A stretch of DNA of 64,000 nt, taken from assembly GCA_036936605.1 (NCBI GenBank), contig JAUPFV010000005.1, forward strand, positions 153,947,195 to 154,011,194. Direction: 5' to 3'. A program made the translations under genes and the position numbers. Origin of the DNA: Limnanthes douglasii subsp. nivea (taxonomy: Eukaryota; Streptophyta; Magnoliopsida; Brassicales; Limnanthaceae). This document shows, in pieces, positions 11,119 through 21,565 of the stretch. Positions within the stretch are counted from its first letter, which is position 1; every line of letters starts with the position of its first letter. Under the pieces are notes generated by a model, which made no database searches, was not told the DNA's origin, and saw nothing but the letters and a program-made list of their open reading frames with translations.

Positions 11119-14100
11119 TCAATCAATTGATAATCTAAGATACCTGATCTTCATGCTTTCCGGAAACACAATCGCTTTCAGCGAGTTAGGAATTTCATAG
11201 TCAATTTTAATGTCCAAGTTAACCATATGAAGCATTCGACAGATTCTAAGGCCATCAAAGAGGGCTCTACATTCGGCAATGAGAAGAGTGACCTTACCGT
11301 ATAGTCTACCAAATCCAATGATGATTGTTCCTTCACTGTTACAAACTAGCCCACCACCACTGGTTTCACCAGAGAGATCACAAGCCCCGTCTGTAGTTAA
11401 CTTGAACCGGTTGGCTTTAGGATTTTTCCACTTGAGAAAAAAAGGTTTACTGAAGTTTCTAATGTGGTTAACACATCCCAAAGACAGGGAAGCTTTAAAA
11501 TCCTTTCCCCGGTGAGAGTTTATTAAGATCTTAGCAGAGTCAAGACCAGTCAGAATTAAAATGGCGTGGTTGATGATAATAAAAGAGTTCACATTATGGT
11601 CAAGATGTTTCTTCTTGTTTCGAGTTGCCCATATAGCCCAAGTCATAATAACAGGAAGAATCGTGCGAATGCCACACTGCTTGGGAGTAGACCAATATCA
11701 CATTTGAATAAGATAAGGAAGGTTCATTTGAGGGAGGATCTGAATCTTGAACAAGGAACTGAAAACAAAAACCCCAAAACGGACCAGGATTGAGAGCATT
11801 GAACCAGCGAGTGGTGAGTAGTTTCAATGTTGCTGCAGAACTGACACTTGGATGCAAGATGGAATCACTTCCTTTGAAGGACAGAATTAGATGGGATCCA
11901 GTTGAAAAGATCCCTCCAAAGAAGAAAATAACATTTCCTTAGTGTAATAACATTCCAATTTTTGGCATAAAGATTGGATTTGTTACCCTTCTGCTTGATG
12001 AAATTCCAAGTTTATTTGCAGTTAAAAGTTACATCAGGGGAAATACACCAAAGAATCTTATCAGGAGCATCACTCAATGAAATGACTTTAATTTTTTTTT
12101 ATTTCAGTATCAGTTACTAAAGATTTAAGCCTGTCAAAATCCCAAGTACCATTCATCCAAAAGCTGCTGACATTGTCTCTGTTAACATCTGAAACACAAC
12201 TTCTATTGTTAGTATCCCTAAATTGTATGAAAGGCTTTTTAGAGCACCACGGGTCGAGCCAGAAATCCATATTCCCACATCTCTGATTATTGAAGATATA
12301 ATTTTTTGTAATGCCCCAGACTTTGACAATCCTAGCCCAGATTTTCAATTTATTTAGTGGAGAAGAGACTAGAATAAGATGAATATTTTTGTTGCAGTAG
12401 ATAGAAGCAGTAAGCTTAGCCCATAATGATTTCTGAAATCTAAAGGTAAACCAGAGTTTATGGGAGTAAGTTTGCTGCCCATCGTTCAAATTTTTCAAAT
12501 TGAGGCCTCTCTCCTCATGACTTCTACACAGTCTCTCCCACTTAGATCAGGTAATAGTATTCTTATTTTCTTTGTTTCGCCATAAGAATTTATTGAAAAG
12601 TCTTTCAATTATGTTGATCACAGAACTTGGAATGGCAGTATGTTAAGAAGGTAGGTAGGACAAGCTGATAAGACAAACTGGATCAGCGTGAGCCTACCAG
12701 TAAACGAGAGAGAAGCTTTGTCCAAACCAGAATTTTGCTTCTTATCTTAGAACCATATGCTTATAGATAGAAATCCTAATGGAGGCAACAATAGTGGAAC
12801 CCAGCTATTTAAAAGGTAATCCCATGTGCTTAAAGTTCAACATCTTTTCAATGGTGATTATTCCCCAGTTCTTCATGTTGCAAGGGACAATTAGCTTGAA
12901 TTTGGTTTTTTTAATCAACTGATCAGAGACTCTCTGATAGTGACTCAGAAAGTTTTGGATTACCTGAATATTTGAGGCTTCACCATTGCTGAAAATCATG
13001 AAATTGTGAGCAAAGGCAAGACAAGCAATGTTAATATCACCTCTGGCTTTGAATATAGTTTTAGGATTCTCAATCGAAATCTTCTTAATGCCTCTGATTA
13101 AATACTCCTCTACCAAAATAAAGAGACTAGGAGACAGAGGGTCTCCTTGTCTCAAACCTTGAATATTGGTGAAAAAGCCATTAATTTCACCGTTTATTAT
13201 GATAGAAGAATGTACATTGCTAATACAATAGCTGAACAAAGAAACCACGTTAGAATTGAAACCAAAGAAGTCCAGAATCTTGAAGATTAACCTATGATTG
13301 AGCTTATCGAAAGCTTTAGCCATATCAATCTGTAGAATAACATTGCCACCTCTACATTTGGAGTTTAAGTCATAATAGAGCTCATGGGCTATGAGAATAG
13401 TTTCATATATACTTCCACCTCTGACAAATGCTCCTTGCTCCTCAAAAATTAGATGAGGCAAAATATTAGCAAGCCTATTGTTGATGATTTTGCCAATGAA
13501 TTTGCTGATCATAGTAGTTAAACTTATCAGTTTGAACTCTTCCCAAGTGTTGGGGTGATCCACCTTAGGAATAAAACAGATTGCAGTGGCATTGATGCAT
13601 GTAGGTAACATATAACCTTTGAAAAATCCCTATATTGCTTGACAGAGATCAGAGGTGATAATTAGCCAACATTTCTTGTAAAATTCGCCATTAAAACCAT
13701 CTGGTCCTGTAGCATAAACATAACTAAGGGAATTAATAGTGCTAAGAATTTCATTAGTTTCAGGAATAACCAGGAGACTGATGTTATCTTCATCCATGAC
13801 AAGATTGGGGATCATATCCATTAAACCAGTTGTATTATCATCACTCAAATCATGAGCTAAAAGAGATTGGAAATAGTTGATAGCAGAGGTACTAATCTCA
13901 ACTTTGAAGTAAGCTATTGGTCTCCTTCTTGATTCTGTTTATCTTGTTTTTTAGCCATTTTATTCACAAAATTATGATAAGCAAATGTACTCATATCATT
14001 GTCTTTAAGCCAGGATGAATGAGATTTGTCTCCAATATAACTCTTCTCTGTCAAGCAACAGCAGGTGATTCTTTTAGCCACCTCTAGTAAAGATTTATTC

Positions 14101-15049
14101 ATCAGCAGACAAAGAATCTTGAAAATTAATTTCTCTGAAGTTGATTTCCTCCTCTGAGCTTTTGATAGCATCAAAGATGTTACCGAAAACATTCTTGTTC
14201 CATTCCCTCAAGTCAGACTTTAATCTTTTTTGTTTAACAGAACCTCTTTATAGGATTACCATCAGTTCCCTCAATTCCATCAGCCCAACTTTTCTCCACA
14301 ACTTTCATAAACCCATGGTGTAATACCCACATGTTTAAAAACTTAAAATAAAGCTTGGTTTTCTCGAGACTCGAAGAAATTATTATGGAAATGGGACAAT
14401 GGTCGGGGCCGTTTCTAGCTAGGTGATTAACAGTAGTTGAATCAAGATAATTCATCCAAGAGTTGTTGAACATAACTCTGTCTAATCGTTTCCATTTTCT
14501 GCCATTTGACCAGGTGAATTTGGAACCAGTGAAGCCAGCATCCTGAAGATTGCAATCCATAATCAGGTTGTTAAAATCTTCAGTCCCTCTCAGGTTATTT
14601 GTAGAACAAGAAAGCTGCTCTTGAAGGTTAATAGTGGTATTAAAATCACCAAAAATTATCCACTCTTTGGAAGGGTTATCAATGGACCTTAGAGTATCCC
14701 AAATGGACAGTCTGAGCTCTCTTCTTCACTTGGCATATACAATTGAGACCATGAAGTCCTTGTCAAGAGAAAGATGAATGAATTTAAGGTGCATAATCTG
14801 ATCCTTATCAAGAATAGCCTCCACTTTATAATCTTGATGCCAAAAAATCCAGATTTTGTTGTTGATATTGCTCATGAAACCACTGAAGTTTAGTTTATTA
14901 GCAATAGTTTGAAGCCTTTCAGCTTTGATGAAGGGCTCCTGAATAGCTATAAATCTTGATTTAGAAGACTTAATAAGGGATTTAAGTCTTTGGATAGTAT
15001 GTTTGTTGCCTAATCCTCTAGCATTCCAGCTCAAGATGGCTACTGTCAT
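11119..15049 (-). pseudogene. LINE ORF2: endonuclease, reverse transcriptase, zf-RVT, RNase H
   Basis: This is a nearly complete but multiply broken ORF2 read leftwards. The APE-type endonuclease starts at 15049 (ILSWNARGLGNKHTIQRLKS, then FIAIQEPF) and continues at 14560-14234 (FTWSNGRKWKRLDRVMFN, GPDHCPI). The RT is at 13848-13630 and 13611-12805 with QIDMAKAFDKLNH and [13 protein letters not shown]. The catalytic YADD box is replaced by FAHN, so the RT is dead. The post-RT region is 12498-12088, zf-RVT about 11857-11600, and RNase H 11646-11119 (LTTDGACDLSGE, AECRALFDGL). The 3' end is near 10895. Confidence 0.9.
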
Positions 15050-16080
15050 TGATTAACTGAAGAAGTTTTAGTGGCTCTTTTGAGCTTAATAAGCTTAGAA
15101 GAGGTTGGCCCATTAGTATTCCAGATTTTGATCTTTTTATTCTTCCTTGTCTCACTCTTCTTGAATTTGGTATCCTTTTTATCTTTAACACGTGAACTCA
15201 CGAGGCTGCCTACATTTTCCCTGGTTTGAGAGTTCCGATCTTCAGGAGTAACATGCTCGTATAAAGTTCTTCTTTCAATGGTTCTCAAGGAATCTATGCT
15301 CTCGGAGTCTTTTGGTAAAATGGTGAAAGCATGAATGTTAGAGTTTGAAGAGGCTTCTTGATTTTCTTGGATAGGCTCATTGTAAGACTGATTGGTACTT
15401 TCTTCTTCTGATATACCTTTTTCTCATTGATATTTTCATTGTGGTTGACTGTTTCTTTGCTGATAATGATGGATTTAAGCTTGTTAGTTGTCTCACTATG
15501 TTTAGTAGGGCTACTGCTTGGATTAGTGTTGACTTTAATAGCTTCATTAGTTTGTTTTTTACAATTGTCTTCAGAATGTCCAATGTGGGAACACATTTTG
15601 CAGCAGCTAGGAATTTTATCATAAATAACATGAACCCATAAACTATATTCCTCGCCAAACTTGATCAAAACCCTTTGAGCCAATGGCTTAGATAATCAAT
15701 TTCGACCCAGATTCTACAACAATTATGCTTGGCTCTATTGGTTGCAAGGACCCAGATTTTTAGAAGATTTCCTAGAACTTCGACAATTTCTCCGATAGTA
15801 GATTCATTAAACATGAATTCACGAAGATTAAGTAGGGAAACTCAGATTCAAGTGAAGGGACATTCAAGGTTGGGATTAAATTGAGATGTCCATTTCAAGA
15901 GTCTCATTGTTTTACTGCTATTCCTAGACCATTGTTTTTTTAAATCTTCAAGATCATTAAATTCGATGAAAATATGCTTGTAATCCTATACAGAAATACT
16001 GAAGTTGCTTGAGAACTTAAACTCCTCCAAAAAGCTTTTGACTGTTTATCGTTGGTTTCTCAGTGACAAATTTACCAATT
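15046..16080 (-). pseudogene. LINE ORF1 with DUF4283-like region and CCHC knuckle
   Basis: Frame 15683-15294 contains CKMCSHIGHSEDNC, a complete CX2CX4HX4C zinc knuckle of LINE ORF1. Upstream, about 15700-16050, the reverse strand reads the DUF4283-like stretch FSISV...DYKHIFIEFNDLEDL followed by RLLKWTSQFNPNL, with stops. Frame 15288-15046 is a lysine-rich C-terminal tail that overlaps the ORF2 start by a few bases. The product would be the RNA-binding partner of ORF2; interruptions make this copy non-functional. Confidence 0.75.
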
Positions 16081-16500
16081 AGTGTGTTTAGCTAGACTAA
16101 TCAAAGATTCTTTGTCTTTTGCTTCAAAAGTGATGATAGACTATGATAGACTAATCAAGGATTCTTTGTCTCTTGCTTCAAAAGTGATGAGTGGAATTCC
16201 ACATATAAAAGTTTCCGTATATAAAACAAAACGATCCCCTAAATTCAGTTTAGGCTTATTTGATTCTTCTCATATTGGTGTTCTTTCCAATCAATCAAGG
16301 AGAAGGATTTGTTCTCATATTGGTGTTCTTTCCGAGGAGAAGGATTTGCTTCTCATATTGGTTTGGTGTTCTTTCCAATCAATCAAGGAGAAGGATTTTC
16401 ATGGCTCGAAGTAGTAACATTGCAAAGAGAAGGATTTCATAGCTCGAAGTAGAAACATTACAAAGAACAGTTACAAAGAACAGTTAGAGTCGATTTTCTA
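16081..16500. repeat. short-period repeats in LINE 5' region
   Basis: A 54-bp duplication starts TAGACTAATCAA at 16093 and 16147. From 16265 to about 16490 the phrases CTCATATTGG, GTGTTCTTTCC, AATCAATCAAGGAGAAGGAT and TAGCTCGAAGTAG recur irregularly. It lies immediately upstream of the LINE ORF1 start, so a repeated 5' untranslated region is the simplest reading. No gene is seen between 16500 and the dehydrin gene. Confidence 0.7.
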
Positions 16501-17008
16501 AACGAAAAAAATTCATCTCTATCAACGGACAACGGACAGAGGAATTGCGGACTGAAAATGAATATGGTTTGGTAGTTAGGTCTATGAAAAAACGAAGATC
16601 AAACTGAAGATTAAACGTTTGTTTTGGATAATTACTAAAAAATATTTGTTAAATTTGTTTTGGATAATTATTTAAAAAGGCCTTTTTTGAACTGAAAAAA
16701 TTAGAACATAACGTTTTTCTAAAAATGTATAGTGATAGTATATAAAAAGTATAGTGATAGGATATAAAGGGGTAAATACATACATCTGTGTTTCAAAGAA
16801 AATACAGACGATGGAAAAAGAAAAAAAAAAAGGAAACACAAATTACAAATACAAAGGAGATTCACACCAGCACAGGCAAAACATACATAAAACAGAAACA
16901 CGACTAAACAGGTGTCATGGTTCTTTATTTATATTACTTCTTTTAAATACCTGCTTATTTATTTATATTACTATTATTTATTTAAGTATATGTGAAAACA
17001 GCACATGA

Positions 17009-17542
17009 TTACTGACGACCACTATCAGTCCCAGTCCCAGGGAGTTTCTCCTTGATCTTCTCCATCACTCCTTTCTTCTCATGCTCCTGCCCGTACTGCT
17101 CTCCTCTCCCGCCGCCGGTGGTCCCATAAGTAGTCGAACGCTCTTGTGTCTGCCCTGAACCGTGCTGTCCACCAGGCAGCATATCTTTCACTTTATCCGT
17201 CATCCCCTGATGCTGCTGCTGTCCACCTCCGGTTCCACGAACACCACCAGTTCCCATATCCCCGGCTCCACGTTGCTGCCCGATACCACCAGTCCCAAGT
17301 CCGCTACCGAGGCCACCGCGATGCTCTTGCTGCTGTCCTTGACCGGTTCCTAAAACACCACCGGTTTCAAAATCACCAGCGCCGCCGCGATGTTGTTGCT
17401 GCTGACCTCCACCGGTCCCTAGACCACCAAGACCACCACCAAGCTCCTCCGTCTGGCGGCTACCAGTTTGGTTAATAGGGTTACCAAACTGGTCAGTTTC
17501 CTCGAAGCCTCCTCGTCCTCGGCTAGGTTGGTTTTGTGCCAT
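17009..17542 (-). CDS. dehydrin (LEA group 2), Y-K2 type without S-segment
   Basis: A 177-residue, Gly/Gln-rich hydrophilic protein with dehydrin hallmarks. The Y-segment TDQFGNP is at about residues 16-22. A degenerate K-segment, [12 protein letters not shown], is at about 113-124. A canonical K-segment, [15 protein letters not shown], is at about 155-169. The middle is an imperfect repeat of GTGG, GLG and QQQ(Q/E)HRGG blocks. I start at the ATG at 17542 (MAQNQ); the frame extends 21 bases upstream only through a GTG. There is no serine run (S-segment) and no intron, both usual in YSK dehydrins. Dehydrins are disordered, bind water and membranes, and protect cells during desiccation and cold. 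The frame is intact and the gene has its own TATA box and ABREs. Confidence 0.93.
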   Translation of the reverse strand: MAQNQPSRGRGGFEETDQFGNPINQTGSRQTEELGGGLGGLGTGGGQQQQHRGGAGDFETGGVLGTGQGQQQEHRGGLGSGLGTGGIGQQRGAGDMGTGGVRGTGGGQQQHQGMTDKVKDMLPGGQHGSGQTQERSTTYGTTGGGRGEQYGQEHEKKGVMEKIKEKLPGTGTDSGRQ

Positions 17543-17639
17543 TTTTTTTCTCTGGGAAATCACTTACTATAAAAAAAGAAGATCGCTTTGAGCTAGAGTT
17601 TCGTTTTTTAGTATGCTGAGTTCGTATTTGTTGTAATGT

Positions 17640-17900
17640 GCTTGTCTGCATTGATTTTCCTTTCTTTTTATAAGCAACGGTAATTCTATTAGGTCCTCGC
17701 ACGTGGCGACTTAGATTACAACGTGTCGATTGATGAAGAGGTCGAGTCATTGTTTGGAGACAGGTGTTTTTTGTATTTATGTGTGTGGATAAGAGTTTGA
17801 TTATTAGTTCACTTGATATGGAATTTATAATCGGTGACCCATCACCGCATACGGCAAACTCCTCACCAGAAGAGGACACCTAGTCGTTTGCATGGCATGG
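17640..17900 (-). promoter_or_regulatory. dehydrin promoter: TATA box, G-box/ABRE, second ACGT element, RY-like motif
   Basis: Reading upstream from the dehydrin start: a TATAAAAA box lies at about 17665-17672, some 125 bases before the ATG. About 30 bases further up is GCCACGTGCG (17698-17707 on +, CGCACGTGGC), a G-box/ABRE. A second ACGT core (AACGTGTCG on +) is at 17720-17728. CATGCA, the RY/Sph core, is at 17889-17894. Paired ABREs just upstream of TATA are the classic abscisic-acid response layout of dehydrin/RAB genes, so ABA and drought induction and seed expression are likely. The motifs are seen; the response is inferred. Confidence 0.75.
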
Positions 17901-18459
17901 ATAATGATGGATGGAACGTTCAGATTTTTTTTTTCTTTTCTTTATATAAGTCGGTGGAATGGAAAGGGACAATCGATTCGATTGCGGTATAAGTCGGATT
18001 TATAACATAGCCAAGTATGTTACGGATAATTCTACCTATAAAAAGGAATCATTTTAGAGATAATTCTTTTAATTAATTAAAAATCATAATAGGTTTCGAT
18101 ATTGGATTTTGTAGAGGGGTTTGGGTTAAATTATTAGTTGTTTATTTGATTATGAAATTTATTTGTTGGTCATGTTTAATTGATTTGTTGGGTTTTGTTT
18201 AAATTTATTTGGTTGTGAATTGCCTTGTTTATTTATTTTAACGGATGTGTTTGAATTTGTTTAATTTATTTGTTTTGTTTGTTCGAATGTTTTTGAATTT
18301 TCTTGGTTTGTTTGAATTTTTTATTTTCAAAAGAATTTTATGAATTCAAATACCAATTATAACTGTAAAACTCTTTTTCAACATCTATGAAAGAATTTTC
18401 TTGGGACAAAAAAAAAATACCAATTACAACTAGAATATCCTGATTTCTGAAAAATAAAA
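17901..18459. other. AT/TTTG-rich spacer, no gene seen
   Basis: This is low-complexity sequence rich in TTTGTTTGAATTT-like words between the dehydrin promoter and the SINE. No supported coding region or RNA gene. Confidence 0.7.
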
Positions 18460-18471
18460 TAAGATTATTTA

Positions 18472-18684
18472 GCTCCGAAAGGGGTAGCCGAGTTGGTGGA
18501 GTAGATGAGCTCGAGACCAAAAGGTCATGCGTTTGATCTCTCTACAAACGCTTTCTTGGGTTGAGCATGTCATTTTATGTGGTTTACCTTCTGACGTTGG
18601 CTTGCAGGTTACTGCGTTAGAATGAGGGTTTACCCTATACGTACTCGTTGAGTAGCGGCTACGGGTTTCCCCTTGAAAAAAAAT
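18472..18684 (+). mobile_element. tRNA-derived SINE
   Basis: The 5' part has an RNA polymerase III box A-like TAGCCGAGTTGGTGG (near 18484) and a box B-like GCGTTTGATCTC (near 18529). The 3' part, GGGTTTACCC...GTAGCGGCTACGGGTTTCCC, has the look of a widespread eudicot SINE 3' domain, and it ends in an A run. Flanking copies TAAGATTATTTA (18460-18471) and TAAGATTACTTA (18685-18696) differ at one base and form a 12-bp target duplication. It cannot be a functional tRNA gene because no cloverleaf closes around the boxes. Confidence 0.85.
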
Positions 18685-19033
18685 TAAGATTACTTAAACT
18701 AGAATGGGTAGAATTGCGACAAAAAAGGACGGAATCAATATAGTGTCATCAAGAAATCTTCATTTTCCAGCAACTTCGAATAACAAACTCGAGCAGCAAC
18801 TGAAACATTGAATTTGACTTGGATACCAGTGGATTTCAATTTAATCAGAATCAAGTGATCAGCTACCTATCAATTGAGAAAAACATATGGTTAGAGATGA
18901 TTTATAACTCAACCATTTGGATTAATATTAAATAGACCTAAACTTTCTAAAAACACAATTTTTTTAGAGGGTTTAAGGTATTAATGTAGTCATGATCAAG
19001 TTTCATTTTACATTTAAGAGTCCAATAGACAAG

Positions 19034-21143
19034 TTAGTCAGCTGCCTGATTTTGGACTCTTGAAATGTGCTTGATGTTTATAGAAGGGTAAATCAGATGA
19101 TTTATTTGGAAGAACATATGATTTACAGACTTTATATTGTTATAGAAGACACATTTGGAAGCAAAGGAAAAATTCTTCATTTGAAGGTTGGTATCAACTG
19201 ATATCCAACTTTTTAAAGTTTTCCAAATAATAAAAGAGAGCCTAATAGGGATAAATGAATGCCAAATCTTGGAGAAAAACATAGATTTGGTTGATTTATG
19301 TCTAATTTGATTCCATGTAGCTTTAGTTTCAAATTTACCCGATTTACCTAAGGCCCAAATAGCTTTATCTATTATATCTTTAAATGTTACGAAATAAGAT
19401 TTTATTGATATCAGCAAGGGTATTAGAGGCAGTAATCTTGTTAATGTTATAATGGTATTTTCCCAATAGTTACGGACATTATCAAAGATATACCAATCGC
19501 TATTTTCACACTCATTTAGTAAGATTAAAGAGGTATTTTTAAACCATTTGTTTAACCAAAAATATTTATTTTCCATTACCTAAAATCTAAAGAATATTGG
19601 GATCAACCAAACTTTTAATTTTAGTTAATCTTCTCCGGTTGTGAGAACCTTTGGTGGTGTTATTTGGTTTAGTTAGGCGTCTAGTTTTATAATATATAGA
19701 AATTATCTATTAGGCTAAAAATAAATGTTTTATCTTAAATTAAACCAGAGTTTATAGGTATATATGTCATGTAAATCTCTAATTTTCCTAATATTAAGGT
19801 CACCATCCTGATATGGGAGGTAGATGAAATCTCAATTGGACTAGTGAATTGTTTTGATTTTCTCTTTAGAGCCCCAAATGAATCTAATATGAGATTATTT
19901 ATTATATTGTTGACATTTTGGCGAAGGGTATAACATTGGATGTAGTAGTTTGGAAGGGTCATTAGTCTTGATTAAATCTATACTAATATGCCCCTAAAAT
20001 ACATGGTGATTGAGTCTCATTCGTTGATTTTGAGTCTGATTTTATGGACTAAATCATCATTATTAATTTTGTTGTACTTATCAATGTAAATACGGATATA
20101 TTTCATTCCAATAGCTTGTATTTAAAGCCAGGAACTTCATCAATGACTTTGATTCTTTGGGGGTAAAGTTTGTGAGAAGTGATGAGAGAGGATTTTTCCT
20201 TGTTAATGTTTTGGCCAAATGAGCTTTGGTAAATAGATAGGAAGTGATTGAGTCTAATAATATTGTTTTTGGATCCAGTAATGAAGATAACAAAGTCATC
20301 TGCATATGTTAAACAATTGATTCTCATATTGCTTCTAGTTTTATATATCATTTGGAGGTTAATGTTGACTATGTTATTCATACCTCTTATAAGAAACTCT
20401 TCAACAATAATGAAAAGACTGTGGGAGTTTGGATCCCCTACCTAATGTCATCCAGGCTTCTAAAGAAACTATGTAATAATCCTTTGATAAGAATAGAGAT
20501 GTACACAGAATTTATGATATTGTTTATTAAATTAATGAAATTATTATGAAAGACAAAATCTTCCATTATATCCAGGATAAATCTATGAGGCATGTTATTA
20601 AAGGCCTTGTTCGTGTCAATTTTAAGGATAATATTATTACCCCTAGTTTTTCTGTAGATGTCATCGATTATTTCATTGGCAAGCAAGATATGACCATGAA
20701 TATTTCTTCCATGAACAAAGCCACCTTGTTCAGGGGAGATAATTTTAGGAAGTATTAAGTTAAGTCTATCATTGATAACTCTAAAAAGGATTCGGTTAAA
20801 AACATTGCAAAGACGTATTTTCCTGAAGTCTTTTCGTTGTTTAAGAAAATAGATTTTGGGGATTAGGCACAATGTGGTAGCAAAGATGCCTTTAGGGGAA
20901 ATGTTGCCCTTAAAATAGTCTGTGATTTTAGAGGTAAGGTCATATTTAAATGTGTTCGAGAAATTTTGATAAAATATGGTGTTAAAACCGCCGAGTCCAG
21001 CCACAGAGTTAGAATTCAAAGAGTTAACAACCTTGTAAATTTCATCTATGGTAGGAATAACTAACAGATTATTGTTATCAGAATCACATACAATGCTACG
21101 AATGTTACTATAGCAGTTTCATGTTGATTTGTGGAATTATTAC
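19034..21143 (-). pseudogene. LINE ORF2 remnant, interrupted by gypsy element 1
   Basis: Minus-strand LINE RT. Frame 21019-20438 has the N-terminal RT blocks (ATTLCLIPK, ISPEQGGFVHGRNIHGHILL, LKIDTNKAFNNMPHRF). After a frameshift near 20440, frame 20381-20103 has an intact catalytic YADD (CLTYADDFVIF). Frame 19576-19034 is the post-RT/zf-RVT region joined directly to an RNase H end (SRVQNQAAD), so most of RNase H has been deleted. At 21143 it is cut by gypsy element 1; the upstream coding sequence resumes at 31368. The 18700-19030 stretch is its probable 3' region. Confidence 0.85.
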
Positions 21144-21492
21144 TGATGAGTTCGGATCTTACAGTCACAGCCAACCTATTAATCCGAACAGGGGTAATTC
21201 GGACCATATCACACCACTATAAATCCGAACAGGACAAATGTAAATAACTTTTTACTAAGCTATTTGCTAATCTACTTAAACATTAAATGGGTCATGGAAA
21301 TCGACCCGGTAAGCCCATGGGTCAATAATTAAGGTATAAATACCCCAATCACTCTCATTAATGAGGGTGATCAAAATTTAATACTAGCATGCTGCTTAAT
21401 TATCTCACTACTACCCACACTAAATATAAAACACCCAAAACTTACAAAAACATTTTACAAAAATATCCTGAGCCCCAAAATAAACTAAACCA
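21144..21492 (+). repeat. gypsy element 1, 5' LTR
   Basis: A 349-bp LTR from TGATGAG to AAACCA, closely matching 31003-31367. It lacks an 18-base stretch present in the 3' LTR near 31164-31185. A TATAAATACCCC promoter-like motif sits near 21336. Confidence 0.9.
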
Positions 21493-21565
21493 AATTGGCG
21501 ACCACGATGGGAGCACGCGGTGCCTGAATTTTATATTCAAAACCAGTGAGAAAAATAGTTTGGAT

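Noticed and set aside
17146..17475. Plus-strand frames opposite the dehydrin
   Set aside because: They are shadows of the Gly/Gln-rich dehydrin coding strand.
18472..18684. tRNA gene
   Set aside because: Box A and B are present but no cloverleaf forms; A-tail and target duplication show a SINE.
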